From positions 720,525 through 784,524 of the forward strand of contig CAJQUW010008587.1 in assembly GCA_907163375.1 (NCBI GenBank): DNA of 64,000 nucleotides, read 5' to 3'. The stretch is from Prostheceraeus crozeri (taxonomy: Eukaryota > Platyhelminthes > Polycladida > Euryleptidae). Made by a program: the position numbers and the translations under genes. Positions 24,241 through 37,346 of the stretch are shown piece by piece (position 1 is the stretch's first letter; each line of letters starts with the position of its first letter). The notes below the pieces were generated by a model that did not search any database, had not been told where the DNA came from, and saw nothing but the letters and a program-made list of their open reading frames with translations.

Positions 24241-26377
24241 AGTGCAGTGGTTGTTTATTGTTGTCGTTAGAGGATGTGTTGTTAGGTTATCAAAATGATA
24301 TTATCATTACTAAAGGTAGGTGACATTAATAGTGAATCTTTGCGAATTACACTGGCAAAGTGTCGGCACCTAACCGCTGTCAACTGGAAGCCGCCATTGT
24401 TTAGGAATCGCTGCTATGACATCTTTTGTCCACGGCGTGTCATTGTTTTCAATGTGCATGTCCGTTCTTGTCCTTTAACATTACATAATCTTTCTGCTAA
24501 AATTTGTTAAAGATCATTGAAGGGAGAGGTTCATGCATCCGGTATGCAAGGATATGAGAGGAGAAATCTCTCTTCGGAAGCTTGTTATATTAATAAACTT
24601 CCAACAATGCTTCGCTTCCGTCTTTGTCAAGGTAGATAACAAAACTGACAACAGACTGGCCACATTCATCGGAAAGATATAAAAATGTCTCATAAAATAA
24701 AACCTCAACTAAAAGCGTCATGAATTGTTTTTGTTGTTGAACTGGGCTATTGTCAACAATATCTTCACTTAACTGTATTCTAAGTATAGGCAGGCATTCA
24801 GAATTCAATGTGCTAGATAGGTAGGATGAGGTGCCCAGTTGTCCAGTGTTGAAGGAACGGAAAGTTGTCTTGCTTCTTTCTGCACGAGGATTTCCAGACA
24901 TTCGCTTTCATCATGATGATCATTAAACAGGAAGTTGATGATGATAGAAATGTATCATGAATGCATTTTCTAAATTGTTGGATTCATTTCACAATTGATT
25001 TTCAAATAGTTGTCAATTGATTTTCAGTGAGTCGTTTCAGAAGCCTGCTATGTAGAAAATTCAGCTTTAATCTCGAAATGTAGAAATTTATGTAACTGAA
25101 ATATTTTGAGAGCTGTTGAAATATGTTAATTTTAGCATGACGTGCATTTCCTGATTAAATGTTTTTCTATTCCGATTCCACTCATCAAATTTCAATTCAA
25201 TGAGCGATTTCCATTCTCTGAGCATGTTGAAATATTCCAGACAGACAACATGGAATGTAGGGTTGATTCTAGTTCATGAAGCGCAAGTAGCACAGAAAGA
25301 GATAGAAAACCTGACCAATGATTCGTTCAGAGTTCTGTCAGCATTTCCGTCCTTTTTTCTCCTCCTCTTTGATAACCGGTTGCATCGGACGGTGCACTAA
25401 AAACTTTGATAAGTATCAGAAGTACTTATTAATTAGTGTTATGCGGATAGTAAGTTAAATCCTAAAAATCTGCAAGGCAGGATCTGTCTTCTATCACGTG
25501 TACGAGTGATAATCCTTTGAATTAAAAAGAATTACGTCTATATAAAGTACCACGAAAACTGGAGAACACACCCTTGTGGAGGTGACTTGCCTCCAAAATG
25601 ATAAAGCCTTTATCATACGATGATTTCTGAGCGTGCAATTCATCATGAACTTGAATTATCTAATCAGTTTGATAGCTGTGTATTTACCACTATTATTAAA
25701 GATGCTATTTTGAAGCATCCAGTCTCGTTTTGTAGCCATCTATTGTCAAATGTCTCGAAAGCTGCATAGAAAGTGATGCATAATTCTTAATTTCCTCTTT
25801 GAGGAAATGTTTAAATGGCGTCAATTTACATGAAATTCATTGAACAGTTGTGAAGTTAGTTGAAAAGTTTTGTCTTGAGATGCATTAATAACACTCTTAC
25901 TAAGTTCAAACAATCAAAACACAGCCCAAGTCAGCGTCACGTCATCACAGTTATTCGCTATTTTTCGGCTGTGAAAATGAGGCGCTCTACCTAGCGTCGC
26001 GTTTTCTTTTTTTTTGTACTACTGTCTCCCGTCGAGAAAACTACCAATCGTCAGCTGCTGTCAAACAATAGGTCGAATTTGATTGGCGGTTGATAAAGTG
26101 GAAAGGGAATCAACAACAAAAGGCATCAGTTCCTGCCAACTTATTGGTCAAATTGCTTATCGGGCGATGATCGGTGATAATTAGAACGACAGATAACACC
26201 TACCGTGGTTCATAAAATAGCTAGCATTAGTCAGAGTACTACCGATGTTTATTACAATACTTAGCTGGGTGCTCACCGAATACCTTGCGCATTTTTACTG
26301 ACCACTCAGTCTATAGCCACACTGAAGAGAACAATTTGCAGCGAAAGAAATGAATTAAACGTCAGATCAAATTGAAG
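24241..26377. other. Intron, no gene; CCAAT-box cluster near 26040-26150
   Basis: Three CCAAT motifs (about 26044 on +, 26082 and 26143 on the other strand), a CAGCTG E-box (26053) and GATA-like sites fall within about 130 bp. They might mark an internal regulatory element. No coding sequence is supported. Confidence 0.35.
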
Positions 26378-26575
26378 CTTGAACGTCACTACTCTACAAT
26401 GGGGCTTGGACGGTGCTGACATTGTCAGACTTAAGATGGAGCGCTTAGATTCCTGCCCGCAGATGGTAGTAGGTGCTCGACACAAGATAGAATTCATTTC
26501 TGTTACAAACCAGGCTATCGAGACAGCTTCTGCTCTACCCAACTGAGCCACAGTTGCTTGCGTGCGACTGATATG
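26378..26575 (-). mobile_element. tRNA-derived SINE (family 1), copy with variant head
   Basis: On the minus strand the head is GTGGCTCAGTTGGGTAGAGC, close to a real tRNA D arm, and the B-box region is eroded. The body keeps GCGGGCAGGAATC, GCGCTCC, TAAGTCTGAC, CAGCACCGTCCAAGCCCC and TAGTGACGTT. Confidence 0.75.
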
Positions 26576-28354
26576 AATGTCCGTCAAAAGCAAGACTTGT
26601 CAAAATACATGTACATTATGAGCATGAGTTGAAAGTTTAGACGCATCTCGATTAGAATGTTTCAAATTTTTCCATTGACAGAACAAAACACAAACGAGAT
26701 GGACATTTGCCTCTCAAATCTCCTCTTCTGGAAATGTTGAATCTGAGAAGGGATCGCATTTCTGCAGTGATTGGCATAAAAGTTGAATAGCTACTATTCG
26801 TTCAATCATTCTTTGTCAACCGGATGACATGGAGTTCGTTACCTTCCATGACCTCATCAGACGAGAGATGATGTTCATGAGGTCAATCAGATGCTATCAT
26901 TGGTTTTTTAATGGATCATGATCAATTCATTTGAGAGAGAGATTTCCAACTGAAAACCTAATCAGGAAAATGCTTCCATGAAATGGAGATATAAATAAAC
27001 GACAATACGTTGTTTTCTTTATGGTTCATAATGATGAGAATGAAATCACATGACCGAGCACAATAACCGATTAACCAAACTGAATGGTACTCTATGACAT
27101 TCTATAACACTCAATGGGCATCCGATAGGAAACATTAGCATTCAATCGAACTCTATTGGATCCAATTGCACTTGAAATGGGAGAATATGAGTCCCATAGA
27201 TGTTGTCCGAAAGAAATAGAAAATGCGACTTTCATTGCTGACACGGACTCCGGCATCGTCCAATCATATTGCATCATTTGCATATTTGGTATCGCTCAAG
27301 GAGCATTTCACTATAATCGCAACAATTCCTGTTTACACGTAAATTGCCGAAGAATGTACAAAATACAGTAACCTGAAGATAATGATGAGGACTTGATGAA
27401 TTGCACAGCGGGATTTGAAAAGGATAGGAACTATGATTAAGTTAGAAGATCCAAGAGAAGAAATGGTACCGACGAACTTGACATAATTATTACGCATGTA
27501 AATTGACATAGTTCGCATTTGATCAACAAAATCATCAGAGTTCATGCCTACAAATCCAGTTTGATGATAATTGCGCGTTTAGTTCCGATATTTGTTATCA
27601 AGTACATGTATTAGTATAGTGCTCACTTCTCAAAACTCAGAAAATTATATTTTTCATAATATGAAGATGTGCATGAATTCTGATGACAAATAAAGGGGGC
27701 GGTGGCAAAATTCAAGAAATGACATGATAAAGTGGCAGCATGAAATGATTGACCTTACTAAAATAACATGATCCACTGGAAGGACAGGACCATGCACGTA
27801 AAATTAGCAATACCTGTAGTTTATTCCTGTTTTTTATCTGACAAATTCAACTATAATATCAAAATGATGAATATTTCGCACTAGTATCAGAAATAACGTT
27901 TGTATATTGAAATTTTGTAATTGAAATACACTTATAAATTTAGTAAAGCTTGAAAATAACTTAAAATCTGGCACCAGCAAGGAATATATATGTAGTGTAC
28001 CCTTTCTGCATTAAGAAATTATTTATTTGTTGAGATATATATTGTTATTTGTGTCTGAACAGAAGTTGCTACTGTTTGAAATTATTAAGATATAATTGAA
28101 TAAAATTTCAGAAAAATACTCAATTTTTCTGATGCTTATCATGCGGAAAAATATCTTAGGAGATCAGAGAGACTATGTGTTCACCATGTTCAATCTTCTT
28201 TCTAAACATGACACAAAGCAGATTTAGGGGTCTTGAGATTGCTCTAAAGTGCAATCATGCAACGTAGATGCACGATCTCTTGTCTTACTGATTGATTACG
28301 TGTCTTCATCATGCTGAAGAAACAAAGGGAATATATTACAATTTTAAAACGAGA

Positions 28355-30040
28355 ATGCCATGAAAACTTGTCACTGGGTTACAAAGACTGACAATGAACG
28401 CGATATATGAAACGTGTACAAGTCATAGAGCAAGTATGTATCAGGTAGAATGTTAACTCAAAAAATATTAGAATGCAGTAAAAATTTTTGTATCAAAAGA
28501 TTCAGTTATATGCGGAGATAATACTCTTGATGTCTAGAAATGATTGATCACTTTATGAAAAGGTTGACTTTTGAAAATTATTTGTGCTTGCATACTCGCG
28601 ATTTGGTTCTTCAGATTCTGTTAATTTAGACACTTGTTCATGTCATTAAATAGCTGACTGCATTCTGTGGACAGCAGAATTGATTTATAAATGGTTGGAA
28701 TTGAATGGTCATGCCTTTATTTGCTTTGTTTGAATATTGTTGCAGACATTTTATGTGTATATGTTAAAGTCAATTATAACCGTTGTCCTTGATTATGACA
28801 TTTTACTCGCCAGTGTTAAGTAACTTGTGACGTGATCAATCGCAAGAAAGTACTCATATTAACCAGGCTGTCTCATAGCAATAGTCACTTCCATCGAATT
28901 AATTAGGAATATTACCTCTCGAAGGTAATTAATGACTGGAAGCAAGGTTGAGAAAAAATCTGTATTATTGGGCATACCAGATACAAGTTTTGGGCCAAAA
29001 CTTGGGGTCAAACTCCAAAACCCAAGCTCTAAATGAATGAAATCAAGTAAACGAGGTGCATTCTTTGTATTTTGTGCTGACATAAAGATTCTTCTATGGG
29101 CCAGAATTCCTTTTGGGCCCATGTGAAGTGTGGTATTAGTGGGAAACGATTTATTATTGCAATAACTTTAATTAGTAGCCTAAGTACGTACATGTTTTCT
29201 TTTAATTTAGCTTACACTGATATAGTGACTAATTGAAGATCTTTGATTTAATTATGATTGAGTTGCACATTGCTCATAGCAAAGCAATTGTTTTCATTTT
29301 ATCATTCAGAAATATAAACAAACTTGATAAACTTGTAGCTGCGCAGTAAGTGCATGGTTAAACATGTTTAGAATTCGAAATCGGAATGAATTTATTTTTG
29401 GATAAATGACGGCTATCGCAGAAAGTTAAGGGTGCGAAGATAACTGCGAAGATATGAAAAATGCGGAATATATAAAAATTCAATGTGTACAAATGCAACA
29501 AAATACATGTAGGCCTACAGTAGATACAATATGTATGAACTGTCAATGCGCGGTATTGTCAAGCCCAGAATGAAATAGCTAATAATCACAAGTATTTCAT
29601 TTTTGAAATATTTTGTGAATCCAGTGGAAATTTGATAAAATATCAGAACTTTATGCTCTTATCCTGTGGCTCTCCTTAGATTCAGATCAAAAGATTAATT
29701 TTTGCAACTTGATATGTATATATTCAGCATTAATAGAAAACCCAAGTTTTGTATCTCTTACTCAAGGGTCCACCAAAAACCTAAGTTTGACCCAAAACCC
29801 AAGGTCCAACCTTGCTGGAAGGATTGCTAAAATATTGTTTTCTCTTCTGTATTGCTGTCATTGTCAATCAACTCCTTGATAATTTCTCCAAAACAGCAAA
29901 GAATTGCAAATCTCACATATGATGCTACGTAACAAGAGTTCATTTAATAAAATCGAAACTGTATTCAAATTGGGAATATAATTGATACTGGACTAACAAA
30001 TTTACTTACTCTATGGTGCAAGTGCTGTATAACAATTTTG
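28355..30040 (+). repeat. Diverged duplication, copy B (split by an insertion)
   Basis: Partner of copy A about 5 kb upstream, in the same orientation. It carries the 874-bp insertion between CTCGAAGG...GAC and the rest (GGATTGCTAAAATATTG, matching GGATTTGTAAAACACTA in copy A). Borders are approximate. Confidence 0.75.
28942..29815. mobile_element. 874-bp insertion with 5-bp target duplication
   Basis: It begins GCAAGGTTG and ends CAACCTTGC (a 9-bp inverted repeat) between two copies of TGGAA (28937-28941 and 29816-29820). It interrupts one copy of a diverged duplication whose other copy (near 24030) lacks it, so the empty site is known. Subterminal CCAAAACCCAAG/CTTGGGTTTTGG blocks recur near both ends. 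No protein is recognised, and I cannot place it in a superfamily. Confidence 0.82.
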
Positions 30041-31610
30041 CAGATAATGCTAGCAGCTATTATCAATTTTCAAGTGAGTCCGGAGGCGCATGTTCATTGC
30101 ATGATTTCGGGATTGCATTCACCATGTAGAAGTTTCATTTTTTCTCATATGAATGGTCAATATGGATCTGATTGGATGTGCATTTCAATTTCAGCATCAA
30201 TATTTAAACAATGATGTCAATTGACAAAAAATTAAAACACATGCAAAATACAAAATATTACGTAATACATTAATCATCGCCTCAACCAAATGAATATATT
30301 ATTCGTCGAACAACATTTATTTACTTAACAACATATCAACATATTTTAACCTGGAGGTATCAACATGTACATGTATTAGCAGCTCAAAAGTATCAGGAGT
30401 TTCATGGCTATTGACTGGTCATGCTCAACGAACTATATTCTACTAATAGAAAATTGAGTAATATCAAATTCTGCAAGAGAAACTGTCTCGAAATCCTCTT
30501 TATAGTTCGCAAATCGTATTACTTTGTCAACTATGAGAGCATTACTTCAAGTGTTCATAAATGCAGAAAATTAGAATAAAAGTAATTCCATTTGTCATGA
30601 ATATTGCTTTATAAGCATGCGCTATAGGTTACCTCAGTAGATCGAAGTACAATCTCAACAGTTACATGTCCACTATGAACAGTTCAACATATTTTGCATT
30701 CTTGGCGTCACCGGTAGTAGGCACATTTCAGCCAGTCGAGTTGAAGCTGCGTTTAGGGCATGCACACACAGGGCGCCTATTGACTCTAAGGTCATTGCAT
30801 GATCTTGAGAGACATTAGCCAATAAAGCTCATACAGAGCGGATGGTAATAATTCAATACTGTATTCAAATATTAATGAGCCTGTGCTACTCTTTCATAGT
30901 TTACTAGTAATATAGCTATTGATAGCTGTTGAGATTCTTAAAAAATATCCCTTTCAACATTCATAGCATCTACTTCTGATTTTCATGATGATGTCATCCT
31001 TTATTTACAATTCAGTGGATGGGACGGAGATTACATCAATTATCTCGGCAAGGCAGGAAATAACTGTGACACAGACATCGCCTACCAACACCAACAATTA
31101 TACAAACAAAGCCTTTACGAGTAAATTCCTGTGTGGATCAATAACTCTGTTATTTTTTATCCCCAGGGTTCGCCCAAATTTGACATTCAGAAATATTTTG
31201 TTACTTCTTCGAGTGAAGAAATGTAATTGTTAAGCCTTCTTTGGAATGCAAGTGTCTAAAAAACGAAGAAAAATGAACGGAATGTCTCAAGTCGTTGCTG
31301 AAAGGAGTCTAAGATATTTCTGAATTTCAAATTGGTGAAAGTACCGCAAATATTAATGCTGGTAGAAGTTTTATCTCTTCAGCCTTCGGTAGTGCTTTGC
31401 ATTGTTTATGGAATTTATTATTGGTGGCTGAAATGCAGTAATTTTATAACATTTAAGATAATAATTAGACAAAATAGAAGAACAAGTGAGTTGAATTTCA
31501 TACTCTTCAAAAACAATTCGCAGATCATTTGATTAATTAAATAATAAATGTTGGTTGAGAAATTTAACCAAGATGTAGATAAAGCAGCAAAGGGCCTTCA
31601 TTTGAATTCA

Positions 31611-32540
31611 TCATTTAAAGTAGGAAATTGAAGTAATGGTACTACTTTTATTATTCTAATTGATCTTTCGAAACAAACATATTACAACGACTAAGTGACG
31701 TTGTCATCCGGGCACATATCATAAAAGGAGATATTGGCTATTGAACAGCATGATGTCAAAATTTCAAAAGATGATAACTGTAACACTAGGCTGTGGCTTT
31801 GAGAAATTCATACGTATGCGATTATACGACAATAGAATGTGAATCGAATTCTTCTATAAGTAGAACGATGTAGAGTCGGATTTGCCACCGATCACAGTGA
31901 TGAGACATGTATTAACCGCATGCTTACACCGATTATAAAAAATATTGATCTGACTAAATAATTAATTAGAGAATTATGTATATCATCATGAAACCTATAG
32001 AAAGTGTAAAACATTTATAAAATATTTAAATCACGACATTATCAGAAGAGTAAAAAAGGAAAAATAAATAAAGGGATAACATTCTTTTTCCTTTTTACCC
32101 TTCTGATTATGTCGTGATTTAAAGATTTTATTAATGTTTTATACTTTTACAAGTCTCATGATGATATTTATAATTATGCAATTGATTATTTAGTCAGATC
32201 AATATTTTTTGAAATCGGTAGCATGTAGCCGGCTTCTAGTTGTCTCATGACCGTGATCGGCGATAAATCCAATCCTATATCTTTATATTTATGGAAACCT
32301 TCACATTCTATTGTCGTATAATCGTATAAGTATGGATTTCTCAAATCAACAGCCTAGTACTACCAACATCTAATTTTGTATCTTCACCCTTTCAAATTTT
32401 GAGCTCATGTTTTTGAATAGTTAGTATTTCCTTTTATGATATGTGCACTGATGATAACGACGCTTAGTCTTTGAAATAGATCGGCTATAAAAAAAGATGA
32501 AAAAAACAACACCATTGCTTCAATTTCCTACTTGACATTA
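31611..32540. repeat. Large foldback element, ~930 bp
   Basis: Two arms of about 455 bp are imperfect reverse complements, meeting near 32075. Outer arm: AAGTAGGAAATTGAAG. Inner arm blocks: CGATTATACGACAATAGAAT, AATATTGATCTGACTAAATA and AAATCACGACAT. By eye the arms are roughly three quarters identical. No protein is recognised. Confidence 0.92.
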
Positions 32541-33309
32541 CCAGATGTGGATTGCTTGACATAAAGCAAATGTTCTCTATGCGAATCATGAATGAAACCA
32601 CTCATGAGCATAAATATCAAATTGTTTTGACTTAAAATTAGAGTCAACATCCTCCTAGTCGGCAGTCGTCGTAAATTCAGAACACAGCTTATTTTCTTAA
32701 AGTTTCGTGTTTGTTAAATTACTAATAGGACGAAATTGTGAATGGGACATGTAGCGTCACTTACATTTCTATTATTCAGGAAAACATAGATATTTAAGAC
32801 ATCTGTAATTGGGCATTGACTATAAGCTCAAGTGATGAAATGAATTCTGGGCTCCCTGTGCTGTCAACGTTGAAGCAGAACACAAGTGGCTACTGTACAG
32901 ATAACTTGTGGACAAACTTAGGACATTATTTCCATTTGCTTCTCAAAAACAGTATATTTCAAGATAACCTTTCGCTTGGCAATGGAGACGTAGTTTCATA
33001 TGAGTCCGATATATAAACAAAAAAAAGCCTTGTGAGAAAATTCATTGATCATGGTCAGCTATTGCATCAGATTGCTATCCATATATCCTGAAGATTATCA
33101 TAGGTAGCGTTTTGTATCATAAAAGTATCGGCTGGTGTTTCTGTTCTTCATTGCACATGATCACATCAGCATTATAATGAATAATAAAGTTTGAACAGAG
33201 TTTATTCGCAAACATGTTTCTGTGGCGTCGTGTGCCCCACCACTCCAGTGTAGAGAAGATTTGCATAGTCAAAAAAATAAAAAAAAAAATAAAAAAGACG
33301 TTGACGAAT

Positions 33310-33705
33310 GCTCTGCTCTTTCCCTCGTATACAATACTCTTGTGAGCTATGCAATAAAAGCTAACTTCGGAGACTCGTCGCCACCACAAAAAGATTTAAA
33401 ACAACACTTAAAAAGGACGACCACATCCGAACTTCATCCGAACGAGCATATATACCAAAGAAAGAAAATTTCAAAATAATGATGAAAACGCCATACACTA
33501 AAATTGCTGAATCGCTATACATCAAATCTTTCACCAACAAGAATCAACTGATGAACAAACAACACAAATACATCCAACTTTTACTTTATTTTATTTATTG
33601 ATTTTGTTGTATTTGTATCAAAACTAAACTATTACTCTATCTCTATTCTATTATATCTGATGATGGATGGTGGACCGCCACAGAAACAGAAAACAAAACA
33701 TGTTT
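33310..33705 (+). pseudogene. Penelope-like element relic: GIY-YIG endonuclease and 3' end
   Basis: The + frame reads IQYSCELCNKS, a stop in place of the YIG segment, a basic stretch KRFKTTLKKDDHIRTSSERA, and then TPYTKIAESLYIKSFTNKNQ. It ends at TGA 33599-33601. The CxxC followed by a C-terminal AESLYIK block matches PLE GIY-YIG domains, where the family has IAESLxIxKLxP. CTGATGA (33657-33663) and GAAAC (33683-33687) follow, the same motif pair seen behind the relic at 16.5 kb. It is strongly decayed, and the call rests on the order of short motifs. Confidence 0.65.
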
Positions 33706-34595
33706 TAAAATTTAAACTCTGTTCTCTCTTCCCTCTCTCAAATAATAAAGTTCTTAGGTGATGATATCAAATAATAGAGGAATTGTCTCCGATGACGAAG
33801 AGGGAGTATCATTCCATTTTCATTGCTTTATCAAATGATCAATGGCTTTCCAGATTTGCGCAATTTAGTTATATAAGTCTGCTTTCCTACAGGTTGCGAC
33901 AAAGTTTGTGGATGATATGATGACTAATTTGATCTATTTGTTCTACTATCACGCACTGACTTATGCGTTTATAATACTTTGAACTACTGGCAACGGTGCG
34001 ACGACTAAAGTAGTCAGATGAATTATCATGAAATGTAGGCATGCATTTGTGTCGCCTACAAATTCGAGAAATATGTGCATTTGTATTGCTGCGACTCATA
34101 ACAATGTACAAAGTGCACGTATTACCTAGAAAATGTTACAAAAGATCTCCTGTAACTTCAATGAATTATTGACTAGTTGAACAAGTAAAACACAAATGAG
34201 ATTGAAGACAATTTGATTCTAATACAAGGCTGGTATCAACTTTTAAAAGAACATCAGGAATAATTGTCTTGGGGATTCATCTAAGTTTTGATGCTTGTTT
34301 ATGTTGTTCATGCCGACTCATTCTGTCCAAAGCTTTACCGACAGGATGATTCCCGAGCCACTTTTGAACTTGTCTTGGCACCTAACTTGATCATCATGGA
34401 GAAACTGTCTTTAACGCTAATTTTACAGGCAGAAGAGATAGAATATTATCATTGAAACTTTTGCTGAAGAGCCTTGTAGAACGTGTTTTTAGTCATTATA
34501 ACATCCACAGACCTTGGTTACGGGTTAGTAACTCCTCTCCACATGGTTATTACAGAAAACATTTATTGATTGAGATTTCGCGTTTGTGTTTTTAG

Positions 34596-34849
34596 ACGAT
34601 GAAGGGTACTCCGAAAACGACAGCTATCCGAAGACGTCAGTTGTTCAGATGCACACCAGTCAAGATGGCAGCAAGATTGACCTTCAGTCTACAGTGGCAA
34701 AGTCAGAATTCCTCGCAACGGGAGCCAAGAGTTTCTCAATGGCTTCGAAATCCCTCACGGGAGGGTCTCAAGGCGGATCACGACAAGGAACCCCTGTTGA
34801 TAACAGGAACATGCCTCATCGGGAATCAGTGTCAAGTCGATTGAGCAAG
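34596..34849 (+). CDS. otof: Otoferlin-like ferlin, exon d (disordered Ser/Thr/Gly linker)
   Basis: The acceptor is tgtttttag ending at 34595 and the donor is gtaaat at 34850. The exon is 254 bp and opens in phase 1. The G left by the previous exon plus AC makes a GAC codon, and the frame then stays open for 85 codons (residues 224-308). The protein is low-complexity and rich in Ser, Lys, Gly and Gln (DDEGYSENDSYPKTS, then SLTGGSQGGSRQGTPVD). No domain is visible. It sits between C2E and the DWW motif. Vertebrate otoferlin has a shorter, less Ser-rich linker here, so this looks like a lineage-specific extension. The phase match across a 12.3-kb intron is the main support. Confidence 0.85.
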
Positions 34850-34950
34850 GTAAATTACCTGCAGAGTTCAAAGTATTAAACATTTTGGGTTTAGAGTTGT
34901 TAAATTCGTTACACATGTTTGAACAGCCTTCATACGTGTACACTCGCAAC

Positions 34951-35015
34951 CCTCACTAGAGGTTAGGGTTGGCACCAGATTCGAACCCTTGATCTACTGG
35001 GCCACTGTGAACCTT
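34951..35015 (-). mobile_element. tRNA-like SINE fragment
   Basis: On the minus strand: CAGTGGCCCAGTAGATCAAG, then GGTTCGAATCTGG (B box) and TGCCAACCCTAACC. It is a short remnant just downstream of a ferlin exon. Confidence 0.45.
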
Positions 35016-36734
35016 TTCCACCTAACTTTTCCTACAACCGAACTTAAGTATCGCTTGTTATCATAAACACGTAATTTAGCAATAGGTATTACCATTATTA
35101 CTGTATGGTCCAGAAAAAATTAATCTGCGATGAGAATCTGTATAAACAACCATGAAGTCCAGAATAAGAGCTAAGTTTCTTAGTATTCTGCTCTGAGTAG
35201 GCCTACTGACCAGGTGTTAAACTTCTGACCGCTGCTCATCGATAGAAGTTGTACTAATCGTGCAAATAACATTGATTTAAGACTGATGCAATGCGCCCTT
35301 TTCTCTGTAGAAAATGTTATGATCCTCAAAAGAAGAACACTTAATCCAATTTTTAACTAAAAAGTATTCAATCAATTTAGCAACCAATGGCAGAGCTCCG
35401 TGATCGCAGCTCTGTACACAGTAAATAGCGCTGCTACTATATCCCTTAACTATTTTCACTATCAGTAGGCCTACATGTATTTGAACGGTTAACAAAAATC
35501 ACTGTCAGCGCCTGAGAACAACTGCTAAATACTCCAAAAGATATAAACCACAAATTTACACGATGCTCAACTGTTCATGATTTGTAAATATTTTTGCTAT
35601 ACCAAGTGATGCTGTCCAGTTATTAAATTGATATTTGTCACATTTTAATAACTAAATCTTGAAGTGCTTGTATTTAGGAAAGTAGGTTTAATCAACACAT
35701 AATTCTAATTCATTTGCCAAAGGATTAAGAAACTGGAAAATAATTCTTCTTTAACATTTTTTGTTCAATTTTATTTCTAATAATTACGGCTTCTGAGATT
35801 TGCCGCTCCATTGTGGTATTATGAGGCACTCCTGTAACGTTCATGTTTAAGTTTTATTAAATTCCTTCATGCTGGTTTTCATAGTGTCTCTATCACACAG
35901 ATTATTCTTGTTTTTCCTTTAATTGTTTGACGTGTTCATTACCTGTTTTTCTTGCATTTCTCTTAAGATGTCCCTTTCACTCATGATATTTTTGACACCA
36001 GACACTCACAGATTTGATTTTAAAATCATAGTCCTTGTTAGATGAGATCACTGTAGAATAAAAATCTGATTGAGAAGAGCGGTTCGCTGAAATATATTTT
36101 AGAAAAGCAAAAAAAAAATTATTGTCTGCGTGTCGAAATTGATTTTCTTCAATTAAAATGTTATCAAAATCTTTCTATAAAAATTCAGTCATTAAATTGT
36201 TCCTCACTTCATGTGTTCAAAACGTTTCCGAAAAGTTCATCTAAATATTCCCATTTTTCTTCTTCAAATGCTGATAATTTGAATTGAAACAGTCGATTAA
36301 AAGCTCGAAATTTTCTGCTCCCGTGATCTCAGTCTACTTCATGATGGCTACTCCTTCGCTTCTTTGAAGATTGAAAATTTCGTCGGTTTTATCAATGAAT
36401 CTCACGACTACAGCTTCAAGTCAATTGCTTGCAGACGTTTGTCATATCTAATGACATGAGACGACAGCCGAGTTGGATATGAATTTTTAATTGATGGATG
36501 ACGACGATTCATTCCTCGATAGCACAATCTTAATCTTCAATCATGAACAGATACTCACATGATATTTCCATTTACAATGGATTCAACGCGACGATGCTTA
36601 TGTAATACAAAGATTGGAGAATGAGATGTCAAAATAGGAAAATCAATAAGGATTCAATAAATTTGTTATGAAGGTTCCCTCTCAGTTTTGATTGGCTCTA
36701 TTGCAAAGCGTCTATGGAATTTCGAAATGCACTG

Positions 36735-36970
36735 TGTGTCTCCGTGGCACAGTGGTTAAATGCTTGGTCTAGCGATCTTTTGGTCCTGAGTTCGAGTCCC
36801 GAAAGTGTCATTGGAAGTCGGCAGGAAAGGCATCCGGAAAAAAATTCCCACAACGCTCCGGAAAGGTCTGACTGCGTGTAAGCCTCCAGTGTGGAGGAGC
36901 AGTGACGTCAAAACTTCCTTTACGTCCAACACTCAATGGGGTTAAATCGAGCAGTGAGAGTGAGTGAGTG
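36735..36970 (+). mobile_element. tRNA-derived SINE (family 1), best-preserved copy
   Basis: The head GTCTCCGTGGCACAGTGGTT is followed by B box GAGTTCGAGTCCC, then body GTGTCATTGGAAGTCGGCAG, CAACGCTCCGGAAAGG, TCTGACTGCGTG and CAGTGACGTCAAAAC. It ends in a GAGTGAGTGAG microsatellite tail. The head and internal promoter mark a Pol III-transcribed SINE. Confidence 0.88.
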
Positions 36971-37346
36971 ATTTCGTCGATACATGAAGAGGCTGATCAT
37001 GAAAGTAGTTGATGTTTCACGCATTGTGGTCTTCATTGCACTGTAGATCAAATTCCGGAAAATACCAGAGAAATTAGTGAGAAATAAGAAGATAGCCAAT
37101 ATACAACGAAGATGCGGTGCCAAAAACATTTTCAGATCAGAAAACATTTCAATTCATGAATTTGCAAACTTCAAGCAGAAAACTGATCAGAAATTATAAT
37201 CTTTGGACAGAAGTACGGCATTGTTCATTAAACATATTTGAACCGAGTACATCAAGCAGTATTTGAACAAAATGACTGTCTCTTCAAAATTTTTTTGTGC
37301 AACCAGTGAATTCTATAACAATAATATTATAATATATTATATTATA

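Noticed and set aside
26826..26888. Minus-strand CTGATGAGG followed by CGAAC, hammerhead-like
   Set aside because: GAAC replaces GAAA, stem II does not pair well and there is no cleavage triplet in place. The only structure is a short GACCTCAT/ATGAGGTC inverted pair.
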